64,000 nt of DNA, from positions 434,001-498,000 of the forward strand of contig NZ_JAJMOY010000004.1 of assembly GCF_020991415.1 (NCBI RefSeq), given 5' to 3'. Of this stretch, positions 32,670-41,906 are shown in pieces. The stretch's first letter is position 1, and every line of letters starts with the position of its first letter. Source of the stretch: Flavobacterium sp. ENC (GTDB lineage: Bacteria > Bacteroidota > Bacteroidia > Flavobacteriales > Flavobacteriaceae). The notes beneath the pieces were generated by a model that ran no database searches, was not told the DNA's origin, and saw only the letters and a list, made by a program, of their open reading frames with translations. Both the position numbers and the translations under genes were made by a program.

Positions 32670-33412
32670 TGAATCCATTTGATTTATCAGGAAAAAAAAT
32701 ACTAGTAACGGGAGCTTCTTCGGGCATTGGTTACGAAACCTGTCTGGCTATTGCAAGACAGGGAGGAACCTTTATAGCGATCGCCAGACGCCGTGATTTT
32801 CTCGAAAAATTAATTGAAGTATGCGGAACTGAAAATAGTTTTATCGCTGCCGACTTATCTAAAATGGAAGACATTAAGGCTATTGTAGACACGATTGAAA
32901 ATATTGACGGAATCGTGCATTCGGCTGGAATTGTATCTTTAGCGCCGGTTAAATTCTATACGGAAGAATTAATGAACGAGATGAGATCGATAAATTTTGA
33001 CTCCGTTGTCTATCTGGTAAACCTGATTTTCAAAAAGAAAAAAATAAACAAAGGAAGTTCCATTGTTTTGGTTTCGTCGATCGCAGGTTTGTTCGGAATG
33101 AAAGGAAACGGAATTTATGCCGCCGGAAAAGGGGCCTTAATTGCGATTTCAAAAGTTTGGGCAAGTGAGTTCGCCAACAGTAAAACACGTGTCAATTGTG
33201 TTTCGCCTGGAATGGTAAAAACAGAAATAACAGCAAGGTCTATTGAAGATTTATCTTTGGAAGTCATTCAGCAGGATGAAAAAAAATATCCTTTGGGATA
33301 TGGTGACCCGGTTCAGGTGGCCAATCCAATTGTGTTTTTACTATCGGAAGCCAGCAGCTGGATCACGGGACAAAATATAGTTTTAGACGGAGGAAGAACT
33401 TCAACGATATAA
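32669..33412 (+). CDS. Short-chain dehydrogenase/reductase, FabG-like
   Basis: 247 residues. NAD(P) motif TGASSGIG (14-21) and the catalytic set N109, S136/S137, Y150 and K154 (GIYAAGKGAL). The family includes ketoacyl-ACP reductases, so it would reduce the 3-oxo group made by the ketosynthases next door. The substrate is inferred from context. It overlaps the Rieske gene by one base. Confidence 0.87.
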   Translation: MNPFDLSGKKILVTGASSGIGYETCLAIARQGGTFIAIARRRDFLEKLIEVCGTENSFIAADLSKMEDIKAIVDTIENIDGIVHSAGIVSLAPVKFYTEELMNEMRSINFDSVVYLVNLIFKKKKINKGSSIVLVSSIAGLFGMKGNGIYAAGKGALIAISKVWASEFANSKTRVNCVSPGMVKTEITARSIEDLSLEVIQQDEKKYPLGYGDPVQVANPIVFLLSEASSWITGQNIVLDGGRTSTI

Positions 33413-33419
33413 ATTTACA

Positions 33420-34430
33420 ATGAAAGCCAATATAAAAGCCATTTCGTATTATTTACCTGAATCAGTGCTGACAAATGATCTGATAAATCAGGAATTTCCG
33501 GAATGGGGTATTGAAAAGATCAGTGCAAAAACCGGAATCAATGCCCGGCATATCAGTGCCAAAGATGAGTTTTCATCCGACATGGCGGTTAAGGCTGCCG
33601 AAAAATTATTCGCTGAACATAACATCGACCGATCAGAAATTGATTTTTTATTGTTTTGTACACAAAGTCCCGATTATTTTTTGCCAACGACGGCTTGTAT
33701 CATTCAGGAAAAATTAGGCCTCGAAACCACCATTGGTGCCCTCGATTTTAATTTAGGATGCTCCGGTTTTGTGTATGGTTTAAGCCTTGCCAAAGGACTG
33801 ATCGCTGGAGAAATGGCAAAAAACGTGTTGCTGATCACTTCAGAAACGTACTCAAAATTTATTCATCCCAAAGACAAAAGCAATAAAACTATTTTTGGTG
33901 ACGCCGCCGCTGCAACTTTGATTAGCAGTGAAAAAGGATTTTGTACGCTGGGTAATTTTGTTTTCGGAACAGATGGAAAAGGGGCTGATAACCTGATTGT
34001 AAAACAAGGCGGAATGCGTTTTCCGGTTTCCGATAAAAATGAAGATATAGTGGATGAATTTGGAAATGTCCGAAACGATAAAAACCTGTTTATGAACGGA
34101 ACCGAAATCTTCAATTTCACCGGAGAATTTGTTCCACAGCTGACAGAGGCCATTTTAGAAAAGTCAAATTTAGCCAAAGAAGATATTGATTTATTTGTTT
34201 TCCACCAGGCGAATAAATACATGCTGAACCACTTAAGAAAAAAAATAAAAATTCCCGAAGAGAAATTCTTTATCGCTATGGAAGAGTGCGGAAATACGGT
34301 TTCCTCAACTATTCCGATTGCCTTATATGAAGCGCAGAAGCAAGGAAAAATAAATAACTGCAAAAATGTAATACTGGCAGGATTTGGTGTCGGATATTCC
34401 TGGGCGGCCTGTAATTTAATAGTGGAATAA
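33420..34430 (+). CDS. 3-oxoacyl-ACP synthase III-type ketosynthase (second copy)
   Basis: 336 residues. Triad C114 (FNLGCSGFVYG), H262 (FVFHQANKY) and N292 (ECGNTVSSTIP). It is a diverged paralogue of the protein at 30532, and both keep all catalytic residues, so two condensations with different chain lengths are possible. It starts seven bases after the reductase gene and overlaps the acyltransferase gene by one base (TAATG). Confidence 0.88.
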   Translation: MKANIKAISYYLPESVLTNDLINQEFPEWGIEKISAKTGINARHISAKDEFSSDMAVKAAEKLFAEHNIDRSEIDFLLFCTQSPDYFLPTTACIIQEKLGLETTIGALDFNLGCSGFVYGLSLAKGLIAGEMAKNVLLITSETYSKFIHPKDKSNKTIFGDAAAATLISSEKGFCTLGNFVFGTDGKGADNLIVKQGGMRFPVSDKNEDIVDEFGNVRNDKNLFMNGTEIFNFTGEFVPQLTEAILEKSNLAKEDIDLFVFHQANKYMLNHLRKKIKIPEEKFFIAMEECGNTVSSTIPIALYEAQKQGKINNCKNVILAGFGVGYSWAACNLIVE

Positions 34431-35065
34431 TGAAGAATTTAATCATAATAGGAGCAAGAGGTTTCGGACGTGAAGTATATGATCTGGCCATACAATGTGC
34501 CGGATTCAATATAGAATACGTGGTTAAGGGTTTTTTGGATGATAAAGCAGATGCTTTGGCAGGTTTCGAAAATTATCCTGAAATTATTGGATCAGTGGAA
34601 GATTATGAAATTGTAGAAAATGACGTTTTTGTTTGCGCCTTAGGCAGTATCAAATGGAAGAAACATTATACAGAACTAATCCTGAATAAGGGAGCTCAGT
34701 TTATCAATTTAATACATCCTTCAACAACTCTCAACACCAATGCTGTCGTGGGAAACGGCCTGATTGTTTTTATGAATTCCAACATCAGTAACGATTGCAC
34801 CATTGGCGATTTTGTGACCATACAGGGTTATGTTGGCTTAGGACACGATACAAGGATCGATAAATGGTCGCATTTAAGCGCTTACAGCTTTACAGGCGGT
34901 TTCGTGGTATTGGAAGAGGAAGTACTCCTAAATACCAGGGCTACTGTTTTACCGCACGTAATTGTTCGAAAAGGCGCTACAGTCGGAGCGTCAAGCCTGG
35001 TCATTAAAAATGTAAAAGAAGGCATTACTGTTTTTGGCGTTCCTGCTAAAAAACTGGACTTTTAA
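34430..35065 (+). CDS. NeuD/PglD-like sugar N-acyltransferase
   Basis: 211 residues. N-terminal Rossmann-like part with IIGARGFGREV (6-16), then a left-handed beta-helix with hexapeptide repeats (for example VVGNGLIVFMNSNISNDCTIGDF) and GHDTRI plus a second His (WSHLSAY) where the PglD catalytic His lies. Family members acetylate amino sugars in glycan synthesis; here the donor may be the cassette-made acyl-ACP rather than acetyl-CoA, an inference. It is the last gene of the cassette, followed by a bidirectional terminator. Confidence 0.83.
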   Translation: MKNLIIIGARGFGREVYDLAIQCAGFNIEYVVKGFLDDKADALAGFENYPEIIGSVEDYEIVENDVFVCALGSIKWKKHYTELILNKGAQFINLIHPSTTLNTNAVVGNGLIVFMNSNISNDCTIGDFVTIQGYVGLGHDTRIDKWSHLSAYSFTGGFVVLEEEVLLNTRATVLPHVIVRKGATVGASSLVIKNVKEGITVFGVPAKKLDF

Positions 35066-35108
35066 GTTTTTTTGTGAATGTGAAATGTAAAAAGTACGAC
35101 TATAAAAC

Positions 35109-35137
35109 AAAGGCTCTGTTATTGCAACAGAGCCTTT
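35109..35137. terminator. Bidirectional terminator between cassette and GT2 gene
   Basis: Perfect 12-bp stem AAAGGCTCTGTT/AACAGAGCCTTT with a five-base loop; flanks are A/T-rich on both sides. It overlaps the last codons of the minus-strand GT2 gene (stop at 35119-35121). Confidence 0.85.
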
Positions 35138-35934
35138 ATTTTATAATTTAGTTTTTCAAAAAACGAAGCATCTTTAGAACGAATCTTTAAAATCTGCTTG
35201 TTTAATATTTTCTGAACGTCAGTATCAAAATAGGTTTTCAGTTTCGTCAGGAAATTGATCATGATCACCCTTTGTTCGGCATCTTTTTTCGAAGACCAGT
35301 ACGAGGTGTTATGAATACGATAAACAGACATCAGTTTATCGATATATTTTATTTTTCCATGCTGGGCATTCAGCATGTGTAGAAAGTAATCGCCGATAGG
35401 GGCTTCACTGAAATACTGTGGCAATTCGCCAAAAAGATTGTTGCGATAAACTACACTCGGAGTGTGAATGTAATTGTTTTTGGCAAGATCCTTAATGGTT
35501 GAAACCTCCGGGATTCTCTTTCTCGGATTGTCTTCTTTCATTTCCGTATCGGTCAGCAAATACACGTTATGAAAGCAAATGCTAAAATCAGGATTGGCTT
35601 CTAAAAAATCAACCTGTATACTTAATTTTTGATCGTCGCACCAGTAATCATCCCCTTCGCATAAAGCGATATATTTTCCGGAAGCTTTCTCAAGGGCCGC
35701 AACAGAATTAGGCATCATTCCGAGATTAGTCTCGTTATTGTAATACTTTACCTTATGTCCGTTAGGATTGCTGGCGATTGTTTCTTTAATGATGGCATCT
35801 GTGTCATCCGTTGATTTATCATTAGAGATTACAAGTTCAAATTCAAAATCAGTACGCTGAGACAAGATACTTTCTATGGCCTGCTTAATATACGCCGAGT
35901 GATTATAGGTAATCATTACAACACTTACAAACAT
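35119..35934 (-). CDS. Family 2 glycosyltransferase
   Basis: 271 residues. GT-A fold start VSVVMITYNHSAYIKQAIESIL, D-K-S-T-D-D motif, and CEGDDYWC as the D-x-D-like metal site (around 88-95). GT2 enzymes transfer a sugar from a nucleotide donor to a surface glycan or lipid. Acceptor and donor are unknown. First gene (by coordinate) of a minus-strand run of three glycosyltransferase-type genes to 37875, with 10 bp and 2 bp between them. Confidence 0.87.
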   Translation of the reverse strand: MFVSVVMITYNHSAYIKQAIESILSQRTDFEFELVISNDKSTDDTDAIIKETIASNPNGHKVKYYNNETNLGMMPNSVAALEKASGKYIALCEGDDYWCDDQKLSIQVDFLEANPDFSICFHNVYLLTDTEMKEDNPRKRIPEVSTIKDLAKNNYIHTPSVVYRNNLFGELPQYFSEAPIGDYFLHMLNAQHGKIKYIDKLMSVYRIHNTSYWSSKKDAEQRVIMINFLTKLKTYFDTDVQKILNKQILKIRSKDASFFEKLNYKIKALLQ

Positions 35935-35944
35935 AGTATTTAAG

Positions 35945-36910
35945 TTAGTTTTTATTAAAAAGTTTTTTTACGTCTTCGATCATCCTGCTTTTTTCATTCA
36001 TCACAAACGTTCTGAAAACTGAAAATTCCTGAAAAACCTCTTCATAATTATTCATGGTATGATTAATGAGTTCCGTTACTTTTTCAGGCTGCCTGTCGTC
36101 GGCGTGTAATTTGTATTTTTCCGGTATTCCCAAATCTTCTTTAAAGGCTGAGGTTCCATCACGGCCTGTTAACAAACAAACGCCGGAGACAAGTCCTTCC
36201 CTCGGAATTTTATCGCGGCCGGGAAAATAACCAAAGTCAATATGAAGTTTGGTTTTTCGTAAAGTATCCCTCATTTGCTCTCTCGTCATACCCGACAATG
36301 GTGTCCACTGGTATTGTGGAAGAAGTTCCATGTATTTCTCAATCTTATCCAGTCCTTTTTTAGGATTGTAGGTAATGATATTTTCTTTTGTAAACGTCTC
36401 AGGAAGATCGTCGAAAAAAAGTTCCGTCACATAGTCGCATAAGTAAGCGATTTCATTGTCCAGTTTTTTGGTCAGTAAAAACTCTTTTGTTCTTTGGGAC
36501 TGATACCAGTGTGTTACCGTTTTATTAGGCTCAAAACGATATTCGGTATGTTTGTAAGGAACAAAAATCTTTCTGATCCAGTTTTTTTTCTTTTCTCTGC
36601 TGTTCATCAGTACCTCATAAAAATCAAGGCTTAACCACCATACTTTCTTCTCCGACAAAGGATATTTAGCAATAAGATTGGTCATTGACTCCGGTATGAT
36701 GATCACATTGTCCGCGCTGTCTTTTATTCTTCTTACGTACGGAACATTGTAGTTTTTGTAAAAAGGATGAACAGGGTCCTTTTTATATTTGGTGTATAAC
36801 ATTTTTGCATTATATCCCAGTGTATTCAGAATATAACCTAACTGATGTAATGCTTCAGGCCCTCCGGTAGCTTTTTTGGGAGGACAGATAATATATATAT
36901 TTTGTGACAT
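35945..36910 (-). CDS. Glycosyltransferase-like protein (GT-B type)
   Basis: 321 residues. Begins IYIICPPKKATGGPEALHQLG, a phrase of GT-B glycosyltransferases, with a second half containing FGYFPGRDKIPREGL and VCLLTGRDGTSAF near 230-260. The family assignment is by general pattern, since no classical EX7E motif is plain. It lies between two glycosyltransferase genes with 10 and 2 bp spacings and so is part of the same unit. Confidence 0.65.
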   Translation of the reverse strand: MSQNIYIICPPKKATGGPEALHQLGYILNTLGYNAKMLYTKYKKDPVHPFYKNYNVPYVRRIKDSADNVIIIPESMTNLIAKYPLSEKKVWWLSLDFYEVLMNSREKKKNWIRKIFVPYKHTEYRFEPNKTVTHWYQSQRTKEFLLTKKLDNEIAYLCDYVTELFFDDLPETFTKENIITYNPKKGLDKIEKYMELLPQYQWTPLSGMTREQMRDTLRKTKLHIDFGYFPGRDKIPREGLVSGVCLLTGRDGTSAFKEDLGIPEKYKLHADDRQPEKVTELINHTMNNYEEVFQEFSVFRTFVMNEKSRMIEDVKKLFNKN

Positions 36911-36912
36911 GT

Positions 36913-37875
36913 TTATTTGGAGATATTACTATAAACTACATTTTGAATCCAGCCTTCTAAAGTGTATTTATTAAAAATTTCTTCAGGTATCTTTTGATAT
37001 TCTTTTTCGAAAAAGGAAACCGGAATATCCGGATTTTTCTCATCAATTACCAAAATGTTATTTGGGTTGTAAAAATCATAATTTACAATATCCGAATTGG
37101 TAGTAATTAACTTTTTCTGAAGCCCGATACTTTCAAATACCCTGAATGTTAATCCAATTTGTTTTTTTCGGTTGATATCAAGTAAAACCTGAGAGCGGCT
37201 TATATATTCATTTATTTCTGATAAGGGAATATGATTGGTTATAAATTCAATCGTTGAGGTCCTTCTCTGAAACTTTTTGTTATACACAAAAAATTTGTGA
37301 CTAATGTTTTTTGCTTTTAAATCACTGGCAATTTTGGAAAGAATGGAAAGCCTTTTATCCTGTGATATAATATTGAAAACCTGGTATTCAAATGGTTTTT
37401 CGTTTGTAACACAAACGGAATTGTAAATCCAGTTGGTGCCGAATTTTAAATTGTACTTCTTGCAATCTTCTTTTTCAAAAGAATAAACTTCATCAAAATG
37501 TGGAATAACACGAATTATTTTTGGACATCGGTAAGTGTTGTCGTTAAAATAAGCAATTGTTTTTTTTCCGTATTTCTTTAATTCTGCTACACTTTTCGGA
37601 TCAATAAAATCACCTTTGATTACTACGATTAAATCCTGGATTTTATCAATCTCTTTTAGGTTTTCAATTATTTTTTTACCGAAGTACATAGTCTTAAGGT
37701 TTTTCTTAAGGAATGTTTTAAGGAAAAAATTGTAAGCTCTGTATAGTATGCTCGAGTATTTATACTCGTATTTATTAAAATTAATGTGGTGTACATTATG
37801 GCCCTGTTTTTCTAAGGCAGTAGCAATATGATTATTGAATCCCCAATTATCAAGGCTTATTAAGGTTATGTGCAT
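36913..37875 (-). CDS. CgeB-like glycosyltransferase family protein
   Basis: 320 residues. Begins MHITLISLDNWGFNNHIATAL and has HFDEVYSFEKEDCKKY, FRVFESIGLQKKLITTN and WIQNVVY near the end, the pattern of the CgeB/GT-B-like proteins that decorate surface glycans. Lysine-rich and AT-rich compared with neighbours, which can point to horizontal exchange in a surface-glycan locus. First gene of the minus-strand unit, with a 134-bp gap before it that has no clear promoter consensus. Confidence 0.6.
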   Translation of the reverse strand: MHITLISLDNWGFNNHIATALEKQGHNVHHINFNKYEYKYSSILYRAYNFFLKTFLKKNLKTMYFGKKIIENLKEIDKIQDLIVVIKGDFIDPKSVAELKKYGKKTIAYFNDNTYRCPKIIRVIPHFDEVYSFEKEDCKKYNLKFGTNWIYNSVCVTNEKPFEYQVFNIISQDKRLSILSKIASDLKAKNISHKFFVYNKKFQRRTSTIEFITNHIPLSEINEYISRSQVLLDINRKKQIGLTFRVFESIGLQKKLITTNSDIVNYDFYNPNNILVIDEKNPDIPVSFFEKEYQKIPEEIFNKYTLEGWIQNVVYSNISK

Positions 37876-38009
37876 AATGTAAAGTTGTTGAAACGACGAC
37901 GCGAAATTAAGAAAATTTTAACAATAAAAGGTGGATTGTGATTTTGTTTGGACTTTTTATTTTGCTTCTGTTTTTAAAACTCAAAAATCGCACCATTATT
38001 GCGGTAATT

Positions 38010-39086
38010 TCAATATAATATTTTTTTATAAATATTAAAATATTCAGCAGCAGATGCTTCCCAGTTAAAACTTGCAGCTCTTTTTTTGATGAGATTCTCT
38101 TTTTCAGATTTGTTGTTTTCGTGCTCTTCCAATCCTGTAAATAGAACTGTTTTCATGTATTCCGGATCAAAATTGGTCCAGTAATTCGATTCGCTTCCGC
38201 CAATTTCGGGCAGAGAAGTCCGGTCTGATAAAAATGTAGGCTTTCCAAAACTCATGGCTTCAATAGGAGGGAGGCCAAAACCTTCCCTTATGGATGGGAA
38301 AAGAAAAGCAGTACAGTTTTTCATATAAAACTGCTTCCCTTCATCAGAGACCTTTCCTGTTAAAAAAACCTGATTGGATAAGCCCTTATCTGTAATCAGT
38401 TTTTTAATTTCCTCGCCGTATTTTTTATTGTTGTTTCCCGATATGATTAAATTGAAATCTTTAATAAATTTCATCATGTTAATGATGGATTCATAATTTT
38501 TTCGCTCTATAAAATCCCCAATGGTATAGAAAAAAGGCTTGTCTACAGGAACGTTGGGAACGTAGCTGGAAGTATCTAGCAGCTTAGAAATCGGATTACC
38601 ATTATAAATCACATATTCGGAAACATCCGGAACATCAAAAAAATCATGCGTTTGTTTTTTTGCAAATTCTGAAATATAAGTAATCGCACTTGCTTTTTTT
38701 AATTTAGCTTCAAAAAGTTTAGTCAATTCCTGATTGTAATCGGAAGATCCTTCTTCTATAAAGTGGATATCATGAACAGTAAGCAGGTATTTGTTACAAT
38801 GAAAAGGTTCAACCTTTGTATTTTGATTTACAGAATGCCATAAATCATATTTTGTACGTGTCCTGAAGAAGCCTAATCTGGATAAACTCGTATATTTGTT
38901 ATAATTGAATTTTTCTCCAAATTCACTTTCAAGAAGTTTTACATCTTTCGCATTGAGTGTTAACTTCATATTTTCAAAATTCAATGCTGACAATCCCTTG
39001 ATTAACTCGTAGTTAAAAGTTCCTAAACCGCCCGCTCTGTTATTGATATTATGAGTTTCTAAAAAAACACTCTTGTGATGTGGCAT
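38010..39086 (-). CDS. Family 4 glycosyltransferase
   Basis: 358 residues. GT-B fold with the nucleotide-sugar region FPSIREGFGLPPIEAMSFGKP (about 265-285), the E-x7-E motif of GT4 retaining transferases, and TIGDFIERKNYE for the phosphate loop. Role in LPS or capsule assembly by context. Divergent from the kinase gene. Confidence 0.87.
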   Translation of the reverse strand: MPHHKSVFLETHNINNRAGGLGTFNYELIKGLSALNFENMKLTLNAKDVKLLESEFGEKFNYNKYTSLSRLGFFRTRTKYDLWHSVNQNTKVEPFHCNKYLLTVHDIHFIEEGSSDYNQELTKLFEAKLKKASAITYISEFAKKQTHDFFDVPDVSEYVIYNGNPISKLLDTSSYVPNVPVDKPFFYTIGDFIERKNYESIINMMKFIKDFNLIISGNNNKKYGEEIKKLITDKGLSNQVFLTGKVSDEGKQFYMKNCTAFLFPSIREGFGLPPIEAMSFGKPTFLSDRTSLPEIGGSESNYWTNFDPEYMKTVLFTGLEEHENNKSEKENLIKKRAASFNWEASAAEYFNIYKKILY

Positions 39087-39115
39087 TATTTTTTTTTACG
39101 AAAATACAATATTAA

Positions 39116-39146
39116 TTTGAAGAATTAAATTGTATACGTACTTTTG
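39116..39146 (+). promoter_or_regulatory. Full-consensus promoter of the LPS kinase gene
   Basis: TTTG at 39116-39119, a 19-bp spacer and TACTTTTG at 39139-39146, the exact Bacteroidota layout. The leader is about 18 nt to the ATG at 39167. Confidence 0.7.
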
Positions 39147-39166
39147 TTCGTTTATAACCAGACCCA

Positions 39167-39934
39167 ATGAATTTTAAAATAAATCCGATTTTTGCTGACG
39201 AAACTGCATCGATACTTGCTATTATTAAAGCATTTAATACCTCAGGAACGATCTTTGGTAATGGACAACGTAATATTATAAAACTATTTGAATTCAATCA
39301 TAAAACGATCAATATAAAGTCGTTTAAAATTCCAAATGTAATCAATAAGGTAGCGTATAAATACTTTAGAAAATCAAAGGCAAGACGCTCTTTTGAATAT
39401 GCTACGATTTTACTTGAAAAAGGGATCGGAACCCCGCAGCCCATTGCATTTCTGGAAAATTTTAACTGGCTGGGGCTTAGGGACAGTTATTATGTGAGTG
39501 AACATTTAGTAACAGAGTTAACATATCGGGAACTGGTTGAAATTCCGGATTACCCCGATCATGAAAATATATTAAGGCAATTTACCCGATTTAGTTTTGG
39601 CCTTCACGAAAAAGGAATTGAGTTCCTCGATCATTCCCCCGGAAATACCTTAATTAAAAAGATTACAGAAGACACCTATGATTTTTTTCTGGTTGACTTA
39701 AACAGAATGGAATTTCATGAAACCATGAGCTTTGAAATGCGAATGAAAAATCTCTGCCGTCTGACTCCCGTAAAAGAAATGGTGGCGGTAATGAGTAACG
39801 AATACGCCAGATTGTACGGAGAATCCGAGCAAAAGACATTTGATACGTTATGGAAGTATACCGCTGATTTTCAGGAACAATTCTACAGAAAAAAACGCCT
39901 GAAAAAGAAACTTAAATTCTGGAAGAAGCAGTGA
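39167..39934 (+). CDS. Kdo/WaaP-type lipopolysaccharide kinase
   Basis: 255 residues. Protein-kinase-like fold of the InaA/WaaP/KdkA group: K51 (INIKSFKIP) as the ATP lysine, catalytic D155 and N160 (LDHSPGN), and metal-binding D177 (VDLNR). These enzymes phosphorylate Kdo or heptose in the inner core of LPS. The last 23 bp overlap the end of the convergent GT2 gene, so transcripts would be antisense at their ends. The gene is among core glycosyltransferases. Confidence 0.83.
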   Translation: MNFKINPIFADETASILAIIKAFNTSGTIFGNGQRNIIKLFEFNHKTINIKSFKIPNVINKVAYKYFRKSKARRSFEYATILLEKGIGTPQPIAFLENFNWLGLRDSYYVSEHLVTELTYRELVEIPDYPDHENILRQFTRFSFGLHEKGIEFLDHSPGNTLIKKITEDTYDFFLVDLNRMEFHETMSFEMRMKNLCRLTPVKEMVAVMSNEYARLYGESEQKTFDTLWKYTADFQEQFYRKKRLKKKLKFWKKQ

Positions 39935-40691
39935 GTTTTTGCAATTCCTTATAGCGTATAAAAATACTGTAAGCGTTTAAATAGCAGATGGTAATGCCTT
40001 TCACACCGTCTAAAAATCCAAGACGAATTAGAAACTGATACAAAAAAGTATAAACAGGATGGAAAATCATCAGTAAACGCGATGATTGCTGTCCTTTTTT
40101 TAGTTTTTCACTGGCCTTTAAAATACCGTACAGATACATTTTGTTTTTGTAATCCCCGTAATTCGAATAAGAAAAATGAATCAGTTTGTTTTTTAAAACA
40201 GAAATCGGCCCCTCTACAATCAGCTTTTCATGAACCATGCGGTCCTCGGTATACCGGCATTTGGTTTTATTAAAAAGCCTGAAAATTTTATCTGTTTGCC
40301 AGCCGCTAAAGCGCAGTTTCCTGTTTTTGAACATAAAAGTACGATAGATTAAATAAGCACTGTCCGGACTTTTAGTATTGATGGTAGCAATAATTTCAGT
40401 TTTCAGTTCAGGTGTTAAACGCTCATCGGCGTCAATAAACAATATCCATTCATTGCTGGCCTGATCCAGTGCAAAATTGCGCTGCGAAGTATAATTAATG
40501 AATTGGTGCTGAATTAAACGGACGTTTTTAAAAGACTCAATTACAGGTACGGTCTGATCAGTACTATAAGAATCCACTACAATTATTTCGTCAGCAAAAT
40601 CGATATCCTCCAATAGTGATTTTATATGCAATTCTTCGTTAAGAGTAATGATCAAAACGGATAACTTTTGCTTTTCAGAAGTAGTATTCAT
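39912..40691 (-). CDS. Family 2 glycosyltransferase, WaaE/KdtX-like
   Basis: 259 residues. Start LSVLIITLNEELHIKSLLED with the donor site VVDSYSTD and FIDADERL (D-x-D), then RFSGWQTDKIFRLFN, which is close to the WaaE/KdtX beta-1,4-glucosyltransferases of the LPS core. 10 bp separate it from the GT9 gene, so they form one unit. It converges with and overlaps the kinase gene. Confidence 0.85.
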   Translation of the reverse strand: MNTTSEKQKLSVLIITLNEELHIKSLLEDIDFADEIIVVDSYSTDQTVPVIESFKNVRLIQHQFINYTSQRNFALDQASNEWILFIDADERLTPELKTEIIATINTKSPDSAYLIYRTFMFKNRKLRFSGWQTDKIFRLFNKTKCRYTEDRMVHEKLIVEGPISVLKNKLIHFSYSNYGDYKNKMYLYGILKASEKLKKGQQSSRLLMIFHPVYTFLYQFLIRLGFLDGVKGITICYLNAYSIFIRYKELQKLTASSRI

Positions 40692-40701
40692 CTAATGATT
40701 T

Positions 40702-41778
40702 TTACTGTTCTTCATTTTTATATTCCTGAAAATAAGTCTCCAGTTTTTCAAGCATAAGCTCTAAAGGATATTCAGCATAATACTCAAAAGTATGCTCCTT
40801 GATATATTGCTCGGTGTGCTGCTCGTATATTTCCGGTTTTAAATCCTTCAGGTGAATAGAAGAGTGTTTGGCTTCATTTTCAAACAATTGCCAGGTTTCT
40901 TTTCGTACCGAAGGCGTGAAAATAGAGAAGGTAGGAATGTCAAGGGCTTTCGCCATATTTACGGCACCGCCTTCATTTCCGATCAGCATGTCACATTGTG
41001 AAAGTAACGCCAGAAAAGGACGTAATTCTGTACAGTATAAATCAAAAATGATATGTTTTTTGGTCGCTTCACTGCAATAATTATATACTTCAAGAGCCAG
41101 TTCTTTCTGATCCGGGATATAATTAAAGATAATTTTAGCATTGGTTTTCGCCACTGTAAAATCGATTATTTTTGCCATTCCTTCCAGAGGATAGGTTTTG
41201 TACACTTCGCTTCCTAAAATCCCAAACATAATCAGTGGATTCTCTTCCGTATCGATGTGGTACTTTTTCAGGAGGTTTTTGGCTTCTTCAATTTCGGAGT
41301 CTTTCAGGAAAATCTTTGGTTTTACATCTGTGATTTTTTCAGAAATAAAAGGTTTAAGAAGCAATAACCTGTTTTCAATGGCCAGTCCGTGTTCAGATTC
41401 GATAGCATCAAAACGTTCGTACGTATAATTATAGAATATTTTGGTATACCATTTACGATACGAAACCTTATATTTTGCCCCTGAAAACAAGGTAATGAGG
41501 TTCGTCTCTAATTTAGAGTACACATCAATGACAGCATCGTATTTTTTTCTACGGATCTGGAAAATAAATTTAAATAAGGAAGGAATAGATTTTCTTACCT
41601 TATTCGTCAATGGAATGATAGTGTCAATATTTGGGTTTTCTTTTAGTACATCAACAGAATTTGGATAGCACATATAATCAATTGCGGCTTCCGGAAACTT
41701 TGTTTTAAGGTTGTTACAGATTATAGTACTGGTTAACACATCCCCAATTCTTTTTTGCTGAATGACTAATATTCTCAT
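40702..41778 (-). CDS. Family 9 glycosyltransferase (heptosyltransferase-like)
   Basis: 358 residues. Start MRILVIQQKRIGDVLTSTIICNNL with the R-x-G-D-x-L loop, and later IGNEGGAVNMAKALDIPTFSIFTPS, the acceptor/ADP-sugar region of RfaF/WaaC-type proteins. It would add heptose, or another ADP- or GDP-linked sugar, to the LPS inner core. It leads the two-gene minus-strand unit. Confidence 0.87.
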   Translation of the reverse strand: MRILVIQQKRIGDVLTSTIICNNLKTKFPEAAIDYMCYPNSVDVLKENPNIDTIIPLTNKVRKSIPSLFKFIFQIRRKKYDAVIDVYSKLETNLITLFSGAKYKVSYRKWYTKIFYNYTYERFDAIESEHGLAIENRLLLLKPFISEKITDVKPKIFLKDSEIEEAKNLLKKYHIDTEENPLIMFGILGSEVYKTYPLEGMAKIIDFTVAKTNAKIIFNYIPDQKELALEVYNYCSEATKKHIIFDLYCTELRPFLALLSQCDMLIGNEGGAVNMAKALDIPTFSIFTPSVRKETWQLFENEAKHSSIHLKDLKPEIYEQHTEQYIKEHTFEYYAEYPLELMLEKLETYFQEYKNEEQ

Positions 41779-41875
41779 TTAATTTAAGATTCAATTTGCA
41801 GGCTAAATTACAAACTATTTTATAAAGTGTGCAACCGTATCACGACAATAAGGCCAAACTAAATTAAAAAAGTTA

Positions 41876-41883
41876 TATTTTTG
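41876..41883 (+). promoter_or_regulatory. -7 element of the following glycosyltransferase gene
   Basis: TATTTTTG, 23 bases before the ATG at 41907. No clear -33 box. Confidence 0.4.
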
Positions 41884-41906
41884 TAGCTCATAAATTAAAT
41901 TTTACA

